From positions 124,001-188,000 of the forward strand of contig JAOTWS010000003.1 of assembly GCA_029862745.1 (NCBI GenBank): DNA of 64,000 nucleotides, in the 5' to 3' direction. A model generated the notes under the pieces. That model was not told the DNA's origin. It made no database searches and worked only from the letters and a program-made list of their open reading frames with translations. The stretch is from Nitrosopumilus sp. GTDB lineage: Archaea > Thermoproteota > Nitrososphaeria > Nitrososphaerales > Nitrosopumilaceae. Shown here piece after piece: positions 17,295-24,847 of this stretch. Positions within the stretch are counted from its first letter, which is position 1. Each line of letters opens with the position of its first letter. A program made the translations under genes and the position numbers.

Positions 17295-17720
17295 CTAATT
17301 GAATTTAGATTTACAACGAGTACAATAACCAAACAGTTCAAAACGACTCTTTACAATAAGATATTTTGATTTTTTTGTAGCTCTATTTTGGATCTCTTTT
17401 AGTGAATCCTCATCAACATCATCTATTTTACCACAATTCATACAAACTAGATTGAGATGCTCATCTGTATGTACATCAAATCTTGTTTCCCCTTTTACTT
17501 CAATCTCACTTACTAATTTTTTCTCTTTTAGAAGATCAAGTGTCTTGTAAACTGTAGAGAGACTTATCATGGGATATTTTTTTTGAATGGTCTTGTGAAT
17601 GTGCTCTGCGCTGGGATGATCCTCGGTTTTTAAAAGATAATCTACTATTGCTATTCTTTGTGGTGTAATTCGGAATCCTTCTTTACGTAGCAATATAACT
17701 AGATCTTCTAATTGCTGCAT
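17295..17720 (-). CDS. fur: Fur/PerR-family metalloregulator
   Basis: 141 residues. The N-terminal winged helix (about 1-80) has GFRITPQR and the recognition segment SLSTVYKTLDLL. The C-terminal dimerisation domain has the structural zinc site Cys93-x2-Cys96 and Cys133-x2-Cys136 and a His/Asp-rich regulatory site around 83-90 (DVHTDEHLN). It would repress iron- or peroxide-responsive genes. Whether it is Fur or PerR type cannot be settled by eye. Two palindromes lie in its upstream region, which suggests autoregulation. Confidence 0.93.
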   Translation of the reverse strand: MQQLEDLVILLRKEGFRITPQRIAIVDYLLKTEDHPSAEHIHKTIQKKYPMISLSTVYKTLDLLKEKKLVSEIEVKGETRFDVHTDEHLNLVCMNCGKIDDVDEDSLKEIQNRATKKSKYLIVKSRFELFGYCTRCKSKFN

Positions 17721-17752
17721 GCTTATTCTATTCTTATTTATTATTTATAGTT

Positions 17753-17775
17753 ACTAGTTATTAATAATAATTAGT
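17753..17775. promoter_or_regulatory. Imperfect palindrome upstream of fur
   Basis: actagttatt-aat-aataattagt: two 10-nt arms with one mismatch around a 3-nt centre, 33-55 bp upstream of the fur start codon. The position overlaps where the fur promoter should be, so it is a candidate autoregulatory operator. Confidence 0.45.
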
Positions 17776-17793
17776 GATAAGTAAAAACACTTA

Positions 17794-17812
17794 ATTAGGA
17801 ATAATTCCTAAT
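17794..17812. promoter_or_regulatory. Fur/PerR-box-like palindrome
   Basis: attaggaa-taa-ttcctaat is a perfect 8-bp inverted repeat around 3 nt, 19 bp in total. Length and symmetry resemble bacterial Fur and PerR boxes. It lies about 75 bp upstream of fur, on the side facing the next plus-strand gene, so it could serve either direction. Confidence 0.5.
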
Positions 17813-17984
17813 AAGAATATGCAAATACAATGCATTCAACAAAATCAATTAAAATTTGATAAAAAAACGGTTAACCCTGCAAGTAAAATTTATGTCAGCT
17901 GCGGTAACATATCGGTTCACATTCAAAACTACTATGTATTTTGTAAGTATCGCAGATCATTTTTTGATGTGGGGGTGGAATTTC

Positions 17985-18155
17985 ATGAGTGAGCATTCTT
18001 GTAGAAGTGTTTGTGGATATTATGATGCAAATGCAAAATTTAGAAACTCAGGAAATAATACATTTAGAAAATATTGCATTATATGTGATCTAGAATTAAT
18101 TTCTAGATATTCAATGTGTCCTTGCTGTCACAAATCTTTTGAGGGTGATAAATGA
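17985..18155 (+). CDS. Small zinc-ribbon protein
   Basis: 56 residues beginning [19 protein letters not shown]. It has a Cys-x3-Cys near the N-terminus, then Cys-x2-Cys (YCIICDLE) and CPCC near the C-terminus, a layout typical of a large thaumarchaeal family of tiny Cys-rich proteins. I chose ATG 17985 because GGGGGTGG precedes it; a longer frame back to 17856 has an unconvincing N-terminus. It lies downstream of the 19-bp palindrome. Function unknown, probably nucleic-acid or protein binding. Confidence 0.6.
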   Translation: MSEHSCRSVCGYYDANAKFRNSGNNTFRKYCIICDLELISRYSMCPCCHKSFEGDK

Positions 18156-18159
18156 TGGG

Positions 18160-18800
18160 GTTTTCGTGTAAAGGTGTATGTGATGGATTTAAAGGAGATA
18201 AAATCCCAAATAATAAAACCTGAACTGATGCTCCTGTTGCATACCAAAATGGATCACTGATCCCATATTGATAAGCAACAGTAGATAACTGAAGCAATGT
18301 AGCGGCCATGTCCATGCTGGAACAATGGCTGCAGCAGTAAGACCGGTTTTGATGGTTCTTCCTGCAGTATTAAACATCTCAGAGGTTTGGCTAACACCAA
18401 GATACTTTACTTTGATTTTTACCTCAATTGTGATAATTACGGCAAAAACCATACCTAATCCAACAACGATGACCCAACCAATCCATTCAGATAATGCTTC
18501 ACCTACTGCAAATCCTTCAGTAATGGCACCTGCAGCATACCAAAAAGCACCTCCCAATCCAAATTCATAAGTTACAGTGGAGGATTGTAAAAGAGTTGCA
18601 GCCCATGTCCAAGCAGATACGATAGATGATGCAATTAATCCAGTTTTGATGGTTCGACCGGCTGTATAGAACCATTCAGATGTTTTTCTAGTACCAAACC
18701 ACTCTGTCTCAGCCTTTACCATTAATGTGACAGATAATGCATTATTAGGCCAACTCCGATTAATACAAGGTATTCTAATTCAATCTCATTTAATCCACGA
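18160..18800 (-). pseudogene. Chimeric remnant of two urea-transporter (SSS/DUR3-like) 5' ends
   Basis: Minus-strand frames carry the N-terminal signature of DUR3-like sodium:solute symporters twice. The first copy (about 18800-18540) has [34 protein letters not shown] and GGAFWYAAGA, preceded by a degenerate first helix in another frame. It then fuses to a second start region (EGFAVGEALSEWIGWVIVVG) and repeats [16 protein letters not shown] and AWTW. A one-base loss at 18305/18306 then shifts the frame, and [19 protein letters not shown] and VQVLLFGIL continue in the next frame before decaying at PSHTPLHE. The remaining 500 or so residues of the transporter are absent. This is a remnant, not a gene. 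Confidence 0.8.
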
Positions 18801-18865
18801 TCATTTGGTTTCTGTAACTAAATCAGTTTTCGATAACTATCTGTAAATTTTATCATATGTTCATT

Positions 18866-19081
18866 CTAGATGATAATAAATGACAGATATGTTTCAAAGT
18901 GATTTGCCATAGTGTTTTCAGACATATCTATATGTGACAAACATATCTTTGAAAATTCATTAATATGTTTTTCACATAGTTTGATTACCGTATTATCGGG
19001 TGTAATATTTAATTTTCTTCAACAGTTTGTGTACCACTTTAAATACTTTCTTGAGTTAATTGGCATATTCTCTATGTACAT
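18866..19081 (-). pseudogene. Short ORF interrupted by an in-frame TGA
   Basis: From ATG 19081 the minus strand reads MYIENMPINSRKYLKWYTNC, then TGA at 19019-19021, then another 50 codons (RKLNITPDNTVIKLCEKHIN and on) to a TAG. The sequence looks protein-like but matches no family I know. It could be a small gene inactivated by one stop. An 84-codon plus-strand frame (18912-19166) overlaps it and looks less natural (very Phe/Ile-rich). Low certainty either way. Confidence 0.25.
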
Positions 19082-19293
19082 CAGAAAAATCTTTGATGAA
19101 AAAAGGCAAAAAGAATTCTCAATTATCAAGAATTTGTTTAATATTTCTCTCAAAAACTTCAGTTAATTGGTTGAATTCTAAATTTTCTTTTATCAAGTTA
19201 TATCTAGAATAATTTTGTATAAAAAAATACCATGTCAATCCTTATACGGTAAAAAATATGTTAAAATTAGAATAAATTTGCTGAGACATTACA

Positions 19294-20964
19294 ATGAAAG
19301 CTTCTGATTTGTTTGTTAAATGCCTGGAAAATGAGGGTGTTGAATACATTTTTGGTATTCCTGGTGAAGAAAATGCTGATTTTATGATGTCATTATCTGA
19401 ATCTAAAATTAAATTCATTTTAACACGTCATGAACAAGGTGCTGCTTTTATGGCTGATGTGTATGGACGGCTTACCGGAAAAGTAGGCGTATGCCTTGCA
19501 ACTTTAGGTCCAGGCGCTACTAATCTTGTTACAGGGGTCGCCAATGCAAACATGGACAGATCAAGATTACTTGCAATTACAGGTCAAACTGATTCTCATC
19601 TACTACATAAAGAATCTCATCAAAACATGGATGCAATTACTTTGTTCAAACCTATCACCAAGTGGAACTGGTCAATACGTAATCCTCAAAACATTCCAGA
19701 AATCGTAAGAAGAGCATTCAAAATTTCACTTGAAGAAAAACCTGGCGCAACACATATTGAATTACCGCAAGATATTGCAAAGAAAGATGCTGACATTCCA
19801 CCAATAGAACCACAACCAGTTTTTAGATCTGAACCAAATGAACAGTTGATTAAACAAGCAGTAAAGATAATTCTTGAAGCCAAAAATCCCGTGATTTTTC
19901 TTGGAAATGGATGTGTTCGTGAAAATGCCAGTCCCCACATAAGAAAATTTGTAGAAAAAACAGGCATTATTGCCATGAACACGTTTATGGGAAAAGGTGT
20001 AGTCTCAGATGACTCGCCTCTGCATTTACACACTATTGGAATTAAAGATGCGGATCATGCTTTGCTTGCAATGAAATCAGCTGATGTGGTAATTGCTGTA
20101 GGTGTTGATCTCGTGGAATATAGTCCAAAGAATTGGAATTTAGACTTTAGCAAGAAAATAATACATATTGATTTTACTCCCTCTGAAGTATATACTTACT
20201 ACAGACCAATGGTTGAGATCGTTTCGGATATTGGATATGCAGTTGATGCCATTTTGGAAGAATTAGAACTGCAAAAAAAAACAAATCCAGAATTAGATGC
20301 ATTCCCAAGAAAAGAAATTCCCAAATTATTTAAAAAAATTATTAATGAAGTAGATGAAAGAAGGGATTCATTTAATCATAATATGGCATTTCCCATAAAG
20401 CCTGAGAAGTTAGTAATCGATGTTCGCAATGCATTAGGCGAAAAGGATATTGTGTTATCTGATGTAGGTGCACACAAACTTTGGATTTCTAAAATTTACA
20501 AAACATATCAGCCAAATACATGCATAATTCCAAATGGTTTTTGTTCAATGGGATTTGCCTTTCCTGGAGCCATCGCTGCAAAGATAGTTCACCCTAACAG
20601 AAATGTGGTGGCGATGTGCGGTGATGCGGGGTTTTTGATGAACATACAAGAGCTTGAAACGGCAGTACGTCTAAAACTTTCAGTCATTACAATAGTATGG
20701 TGTGATTGTGACTTGGGAATGATTTCAATGAAACAAAAGAATGAATTTGGTAAAAGTGTTTTTACTAAATTTACAAATCCTGATTTTATCAAATTAGCTG
20801 AAAGTTTTGGAGCAGTAGGATTTGTCGTAAAGTCTACTAAAGATTTTTCAAAGATTTTAGAGGATGTAAAAAAAATCAAAGACAAACCAGTGATAATTGC
20901 AATTGATGTGGACTATTCAAGGAATAATGTTTTGTTAAATGACAGTAATTATGAAAATGTATGA
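19294..20964 (+). CDS. Acetolactate-synthase-like ThDP enzyme
   Basis: 556-residue thiamine-diphosphate enzyme of the acetolactate synthase/AlsS group: two pyruvates give acetolactate plus CO2. The N-terminal PYR domain has GIPGEEN and the catalytic Glu in RHEQGAAFMAD. A central domain spans about 190-325. The C-terminal PP domain has CGDAGFLMNIQELETAVR with the ThDP/Mg motif (GDAGF ... Asn). No ACT regulatory subunit gene lies nearby, unlike ilvBN, so this may be the single-subunit catabolic or an accessory form. Other ThDP decarboxylases of the same fold remain possible. It stands alone with a long 5' spacer. Confidence 0.85.
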   Translation: MKASDLFVKCLENEGVEYIFGIPGEENADFMMSLSESKIKFILTRHEQGAAFMADVYGRLTGKVGVCLATLGPGATNLVTGVANANMDRSRLLAITGQTDSHLLHKESHQNMDAITLFKPITKWNWSIRNPQNIPEIVRRAFKISLEEKPGATHIELPQDIAKKDADIPPIEPQPVFRSEPNEQLIKQAVKIILEAKNPVIFLGNGCVRENASPHIRKFVEKTGIIAMNTFMGKGVVSDDSPLHLHTIGIKDADHALLAMKSADVVIAVGVDLVEYSPKNWNLDFSKKIIHIDFTPSEVYTYYRPMVEIVSDIGYAVDAILEELELQKKTNPELDAFPRKEIPKLFKKIINEVDERRDSFNHNMAFPIKPEKLVIDVRNALGEKDIVLSDVGAHKLWISKIYKTYQPNTCIIPNGFCSMGFAFPGAIAAKIVHPNRNVVAMCGDAGFLMNIQELETAVRLKLSVITIVWCDCDLGMISMKQKNEFGKSVFTKFTNPDFIKLAESFGAVGFVVKSTKDFSKILEDVKKIKDKPVIIAIDVDYSRNNVLLNDSNYENV

Positions 20965-21194
20965 CTTTAGCATTGAAAAACTTATAATAATATAAACATA
21001 CAAAATAAAAAATTATTTAAAATCTATAAATTTTTCTAATAATTATCAATACGTTGACACAATTGTTCAGATATATTTGAAAGTTAATTCTCATTCTATA
21101 TAATGAGAACATATTCTTGTATTCATTAGCTTATGCTAATTAGGTCACTCTAATTTTCAATTAGTTTAAATGAAATTTTCATGTGATATGAGAT

Positions 21195-21364
21195 ATGCGA
21201 ATTGATTTATGTAGAAAGTGTGGGACGAATTACAAATTCAAAGAAAATGTTTTTCATGTAACGAACCAATTAAATTTCAATGTATAAAGTGTCACTATTC
21301 TCCTGATGAGCAATTTCATTTTCATTATAATACATCACAATTGATAGTACCAATTAGAAAATGA
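21195..21364 (+). pseudogene. Frameshifted small zinc-ribbon gene
   Basis: ATG 21195 opens MRIDLCRKCGTNYKFKE. One base later in phase, the next frame continues KCFSCNEPIKFQCIKCHYSP to a stop at 21364. Together they give three Cys-x2-Cys pairs, a coherent zinc-ribbon protein of about 56 residues broken by a single missing base in an A-rich run near 21240-21247. It may be a recent pseudogene or a sequencing error in a homopolymer. Confidence 0.5.
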
Positions 21365-21459
21365 TATAACAATACTTTGAATGTATTAAAAATTTAGATG
21401 AACGTTAAAGAAAAACTTAGATCTGTTATATTTTAAAAATACTGAATTTAATTATTGTA

Positions 21460-21558
21460 ATGTATCAGAGATGGGATATTTGTAGATATAGACATTAGCC
21501 TGAACATATTAAAGAAAAACGTAATCGGTGTAATAAATTTCATTTACGTTCTGGATAA
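21460..21558 (+). pseudogene. Tiny Cys/His ORF with in-frame TAG
   Basis: ATG 21460 reads MYQRWDICRYRH, then TAG, then PEHIKEKRNRCNKFHLRSG to a TAA, all in one frame. Cys and His spacing (C-x3-H, later C-x3-H) looks like a small zinc finger with one nonsense change. With only 33 codons this is weak on its own, but it sits beside another broken zinc ORF. Confidence 0.25.
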
Positions 21559-21578
21559 TATTGAATTTTAAACGAAAA

Positions 21579-21878
21579 TCATTTTCGTGATTTTCTATAT
21601 GGGTTTTTTTCATAAAAATTTTCTATGTTTTCAACCCATCTTTTGTTTTCAGGTAATCGTGAACATGTATGTGGCCTTTTCCCATTATTTGATAGAATCT
21701 CACTGTTATTTTTGTAAAATTTGTCAGTCTCATCGATCAAAACATCAAGAAAATCTAATGCATCACGAGATTCCATACTTTTTGGGTCCGGATGTGACAT
21801 TATTGATTTGGATAGTGTTTCTATTTTTGCTATTTTTATCCTATATTCACTCAGAACTCTATGATCAAAAGAAATCAT
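21579..21878 (-). CDS. Hypothetical soluble protein
   Basis: 99 residues, highly charged and helical (MISFDHRVLSEYRIKIAKIE; later DALDFLDVLIDETDKFYKNN). A TATA-like GTAAAAAG lies about 25 nt before the ATG, supporting a leaderless start. The overlapping plus-strand frame is Phe/Cys-rich and looks like its shadow. I do not recognise a family. Confidence 0.55.
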   Translation of the reverse strand: MISFDHRVLSEYRIKIAKIETLSKSIMSHPDPKSMESRDALDFLDVLIDETDKFYKNNSEILSNNGKRPHTCSRLPENKRWVENIENFYEKNPYRKSRK

Positions 21879-21969
21879 GTTAATTTTGAGTGCTTTTTAC
21901 CTGTGTATGTTCATTTCGGTGTAAATATCTAATTAAATTAGTTTACAGAGTTCCCTGACTCCTGTATAT

Positions 21970-22482
21970 TCATCCATACATGGATTTGTCAATGGTTTGG
22001 TCTACTGTATTATTGTGGGATGAGAATCCGCTGAAATTTGAACGCAGTATCTTTTGAACATGTCCAGAAACTCTTGCAACATTATCCCACGTATTATGAA
22101 ATGAGATTCTGTCTAGAACCTGCTCATCTATATGTGAAAACAATGCCAGCCCTACGATATTTTCATTATCTTTTATCCATTGATGCCCCATACCACATAT
22201 CGTACAAATCTCACTTATTTCCATAATTGTTTTTGAAAATGATGGATTTTTCATTACAAGCAATTTCGCATCATCCGGGGGAAATCTCATGTTAACATTG
22301 ATATGAATTCTGTCAGACCTATTGGCGTTTTTACTAACTATGATGTTTGATCCTACATGAAATTGCCATTCTACTATCTTACTTTTCTCTCTGATTTTTT
22401 CTGTTTGATCTTCATAATTGATATTGGTGATCTTTATAAAATCTTCAACAAGGGTTTTCATTTGTTCTGATGTTTTTGCCAT
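21970..22482 (-). CDS. DUF2299-family protein
   Basis: 170-residue soluble protein: an N-terminal helix, then beta strands including EWQFHVGSNIIVSKNANRSD and INVNMRFPPDDAKLL, then helices. This pattern fits the archaeal DUF2299 family, whose function is unknown. GCATATATTG lies about 25-30 nt upstream of the ATG at 22482. The Cys residues in ICTICGMGHQW are probably not a full metal site. Monocistronic by appearance. Confidence 0.7.
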   Translation of the reverse strand: MAKTSEQMKTLVEDFIKITNINYEDQTEKIREKSKIVEWQFHVGSNIIVSKNANRSDRIHINVNMRFPPDDAKLLVMKNPSFSKTIMEISEICTICGMGHQWIKDNENIVGLALFSHIDEQVLDRISFHNTWDNVARVSGHVQKILRSNFSGFSSHNNTVDQTIDKSMYG

Positions 22483-22530
22483 GAAATTAATCAGTACTTG
22501 CTCAATATATGCATGATATAAAAAAAGGAA

Positions 22531-22668
22531 TTAATGGCTGTGTCCACAACCACAGGAATCATGTCCACCATGTCCTTGAGATTCATTTCCTGCGCATTTG
22601 GAACATTTGTCTGAGCCTGTTGGGGAAAAGAAACCTATTCCGCATGATACGCATTTCATATTTGACAT
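22531..22668 (-). CDS. 45-residue zinc-ribbon protein with His/Gly/Cys tail
   Basis: A complete small gene from ATG 22668 to TAA. It begins MSNMKCVSCGIGF, has a second pair KCSKC, and ends with a GHGGHDSCGCGHSH tail. The two Cys-x2-Cys pairs form a zinc ribbon; the tail could bind extra metal (Ni, Zn or Cu). A TATA-like AATAAATACAG lies about 25 nt upstream. Function unknown; metal storage or delivery is a guess. Confidence 0.7.
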   Translation of the reverse strand: MSNMKCVSCGIGFFSPTGSDKCSKCAGNESQGHGGHDSCGCGHSH

Positions 22669-22760
22669 GATAATCGTACATAAATGCTGTATTTATTGAA
22701 TGCGCATAGTCAATAATAAAAATAATAAAATTTTTGAAATATTTATGAATTCATTTCTCT

Positions 22761-23084
22761 TTATCCATCCTTTTTCTGGAATACCCTATATTCTCCGATG
22801 ATCGAATTACATTTGTGGCAAGTGTATTGACCTCTCTCTATCAAAGTAAGTCCATCTGCAACTTCCTCATTAGGTTGTTCTTCAATTTGTATTTTGGTAG
22901 GACCCTTAAATTCAGAATCACATTGTTTGCAAAAATATTTCAACATTTTTGCAGTATCCAGTTTTTCAAGAGATGACAAAAAATGTTTATCAATATTAGG
23001 AACAAGTTTTGATTTTATTACTTGTTCGTCATCAAGTTCTGCATGTACCCATCCACCTGATCCAGCTAATTGAATTTCTGTCAA
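22761..23084 (-). CDS. Zinc-ribbon hypothetical protein
   Basis: 107 residues. An N-terminal part with GSGGWVHAELDDEQVIKSKL is followed by two Cys-x2-Cys pairs far apart (FCKQCDSEF and TCHKCNSII), which together would bind one zinc. The segment between them is acidic. Soluble, conserved-looking, function unknown. It lies downstream of the candidate ncRNA terminator on the same strand. Confidence 0.7.
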   Translation of the reverse strand: MTEIQLAGSGGWVHAELDDEQVIKSKLVPNIDKHFLSSLEKLDTAKMLKYFCKQCDSEFKGPTKIQIEEQPNEEVADGLTLIERGQYTCHKCNSIIGEYRVFQKKDG

Positions 23085-23178
23085 TTTAGTTTAAGATAGT
23101 TATAGGTATTAAAATACTGTTTGACAAGATTATTTGAAAGATCGTATTCACAAAGATTTTATGTTTTCTACATCTTGT

Positions 23179-23210
23179 AAAAAAAGTCAGTCCCCGTTAC
23201 TTTGGAGACT
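23179..23210 (-). terminator. Hairpin plus T7 tract (intrinsic-terminator-like)
   Basis: On the minus strand AGTCTCC (23210-23204) pairs with GGGGACT (23195-23189) across an 8-nt loop, with one G-T pair. After GAC, seven T follow (23185-23179). It lies directly after the GC-rich structured segment on the same strand. Confidence 0.55.
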
Positions 23211-23314
23211 CTGAAATGTATTAACTAGTTTATCTGAGCATTGGGCTCTTCCAGCTAACACCGCGAGATGTCTCTGACTCAATGTTCTGTTCTAACCACT
23301 AGTTTATGATAAAA
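23182..23314 (-). ncRNA. Candidate structured small RNA
   Basis: The core 23234-23297 is 50% G+C in a surrounding of roughly 30%. It has no sustained coding frame on the minus strand. On that strand outer arms AACTAGT/ACTAGTT enclose shorter hairpins such as GAGC-CCAAT-GCTC and GAGA-CA-TCTC. A TATA-like CTTAAAAG (23336-23343) sits about 27 nt before a plausible start near 23313, and a terminator-like hairpin with T7 follows. Total about 130 nt. It is not 5S, tRNA, SRP or RNase P RNA as far as I can tell. An H/ACA-type guide is conceivable, since an ACA follows the outer stem by 3 nt, but I cannot fit the canonical fold. Confidence 0.45.
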
Positions 23315-23335
23315 AAACAGGGCCAAAAAAAATTA

Positions 23336-23343
23336 CTTTTAAG
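23336..23343 (-). promoter_or_regulatory. TATA-like element for the candidate ncRNA
   Basis: CTTAAAAG on the minus strand, about 27 nt upstream of the putative 5' end of the structured segment. No protein-coding start lies downstream at a suitable distance, which supports a non-coding transcript. Confidence 0.4.
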
Positions 23344-23552
23344 TTAAATTTCTAAACGTTCAACTTGCTCTATTGTATTTATAATATTTCTTGAGGTAAT
23401 AGTTTAAACAAGAAATTGCTTCATAATTCGGCAATTTTCATCACATTTGAGGAAAATCAGAGAGAACCCGTTGAAATAATCATCAGCATATCTCATAATT
23501 TTTGAAAGTAAATAACAATTTGAATTTAACCTAATTTTTGATATAATTCATT

Positions 23553-23780
23553 CTAAATCATTACCCCGTTGTCATCCATGAAGTCTGATTCCACTAATGC
23601 TTTAATTTGTGATGTGTTGTCACAGTTATTTTTGAATCCTATACGATGCTGAAGGATTCGGACCATGCCGTATCTCTTGTAACTTTTGGTGGATTCATCA
23701 TATTCTTTATCGTGTATGGTTAGAATTATCGCCTTTACTTTTTTGTTACAAGTGTTACAATAAACATGGATCTCATTCAT
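23553..23780 (-). CDS. Small Cys-containing hypothetical protein
   Basis: 75 residues starting MNEIHVYCNTCNKKVKAIIL with one Cys-x2-Cys pair and a later single Cys (KNNCDN). The N-terminus reads like the first half of a zinc ribbon; the rest (YDESTKSYKRYGMVRILQHR) is polar. Probably a real small gene given its composition. No family recognised. Confidence 0.55.
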   Translation of the reverse strand: MNEIHVYCNTCNKKVKAIILTIHDKEYDESTKSYKRYGMVRILQHRIGFKNNCDNTSQIKALVESDFMDDNGVMI

Positions 23781-23879
23781 AGATTTTCTTAAAAAATTAT
23801 AAACTTAAGCATGTCGATTTTTATCTAAAAGTAAAAAGCAACCAGTAGATTCTTATCTAAAAAATTTTCGGAAAAATTC

Positions 23880-24797
23880 ATGGGTAAAATAAAGAATAAT
23901 TCTCCTGTACTATTTTTCTATAATAATTCAAAAAAATGGTTAGCTAAAATCTCAAAAAAGGAATCATTTCATACCCATATTGGCGTAATTAAACATTCTG
24001 ATGCTATTGGTAAGGAGTATGGGTCCAGATTAATTACAAACAAGGACAAGTATGTCTATCTTCTGAAACCCACGATGTATGATTATGTAATGAAAATACA
24101 ACATGGAACTCAGATCGTTTACCCAAAAGATCTTGGATATATTGTTGCAAGATCTGGAATTGGTGACGGGCAAAAGATTGTTGAAATTGGAACAGGTAGT
24201 GGTTCATTGACTTCTTTTGTAGCAAACATTGTAAAACCACGTGGACATGTTTACACTTTTGATGTTGATGAAAATTTCATAAAGATTGCAGAAAAAAATA
24301 TCAAAAAAGCAGGAGTTTCAAAATATGTAACACAACATAACTTGGATCTAAAGACTACAAAAATAATGCCGCTGGAAGAAATGGATGTTGCATTAATCGA
24401 TTTAGGAGATCCGTGGACTATAATTCCAAAAGTACGACAAATGCTAAAAGGCAGTGGGAGTGTATTTGCCATTTGCCCAACCATGAACCAATTAGAGAAA
24501 TTGACTATGACATTAGTTGAAAACGAGTTCACCGATATAGAGTCTACTGAACACATTCTACGTACAATTGAGGCCAGAGAAGGAAAAACAAGACATTCTT
24601 TTCAAGGTATTGGTCATACAACATACCTTTGTTTTGCAAGAAAAGCCTTCTTTGGAAGGGAATTAAGAAAACTAACTGAAAAAACACCAGAGCCAAAGGA
24701 TCTTTCTACAGAAAAAACTCCAAATAAAATTAATAAAAAAATAGCCTCAAAGGTAACCGGAAAAAAAGAAAAGAAAGTAAGAAAAAAATCAGCCTAG
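23880..24797 (+). CDS. trmI: tRNA (adenine-N1)-methyltransferase TrmI
   Basis: 305 residues. It methylates N1 of adenine 57/58 in the tRNA T-loop using SAM. An N-terminal beta domain (1-75) is followed by a Rossmann methyltransferase with motif I EIGTGSGSL beginning at Glu102 and motif IV DVALIDLGDPW. The TrmI-specific KDLGYIVARSGIGDGQ segment precedes motif I. The C-terminal 45 residues are Lys-rich and probably disordered, a likely RNA-binding tail. Complete and followed at 50 bp by nnrD. Confidence 0.92.
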   Translation: MGKIKNNSPVLFFYNNSKKWLAKISKKESFHTHIGVIKHSDAIGKEYGSRLITNKDKYVYLLKPTMYDYVMKIQHGTQIVYPKDLGYIVARSGIGDGQKIVEIGTGSGSLTSFVANIVKPRGHVYTFDVDENFIKIAEKNIKKAGVSKYVTQHNLDLKTTKIMPLEEMDVALIDLGDPWTIIPKVRQMLKGSGSVFAICPTMNQLEKLTMTLVENEFTDIESTEHILRTIEAREGKTRHSFQGIGHTTYLCFARKAFFGRELRKLTEKTPEPKDLSTEKTPNKINKKIASKVTGKKEKKVRKKSA

Positions 24798-24847
24798 CAA
24801 CAGTTCAAAACAAGATTTATTCATACATCTTTTTTAGAGATGTTATA

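Noticed and set aside
18912-19166. 84-codon plus-strand frame
   Set aside because: Phe/Ile-rich and overlaps a more protein-like minus-strand stretch. No homology recognised.
23182-23314. Segment considered as 5S rRNA because of its length
   Set aside because: It has none of the conserved 5S loop sequences.
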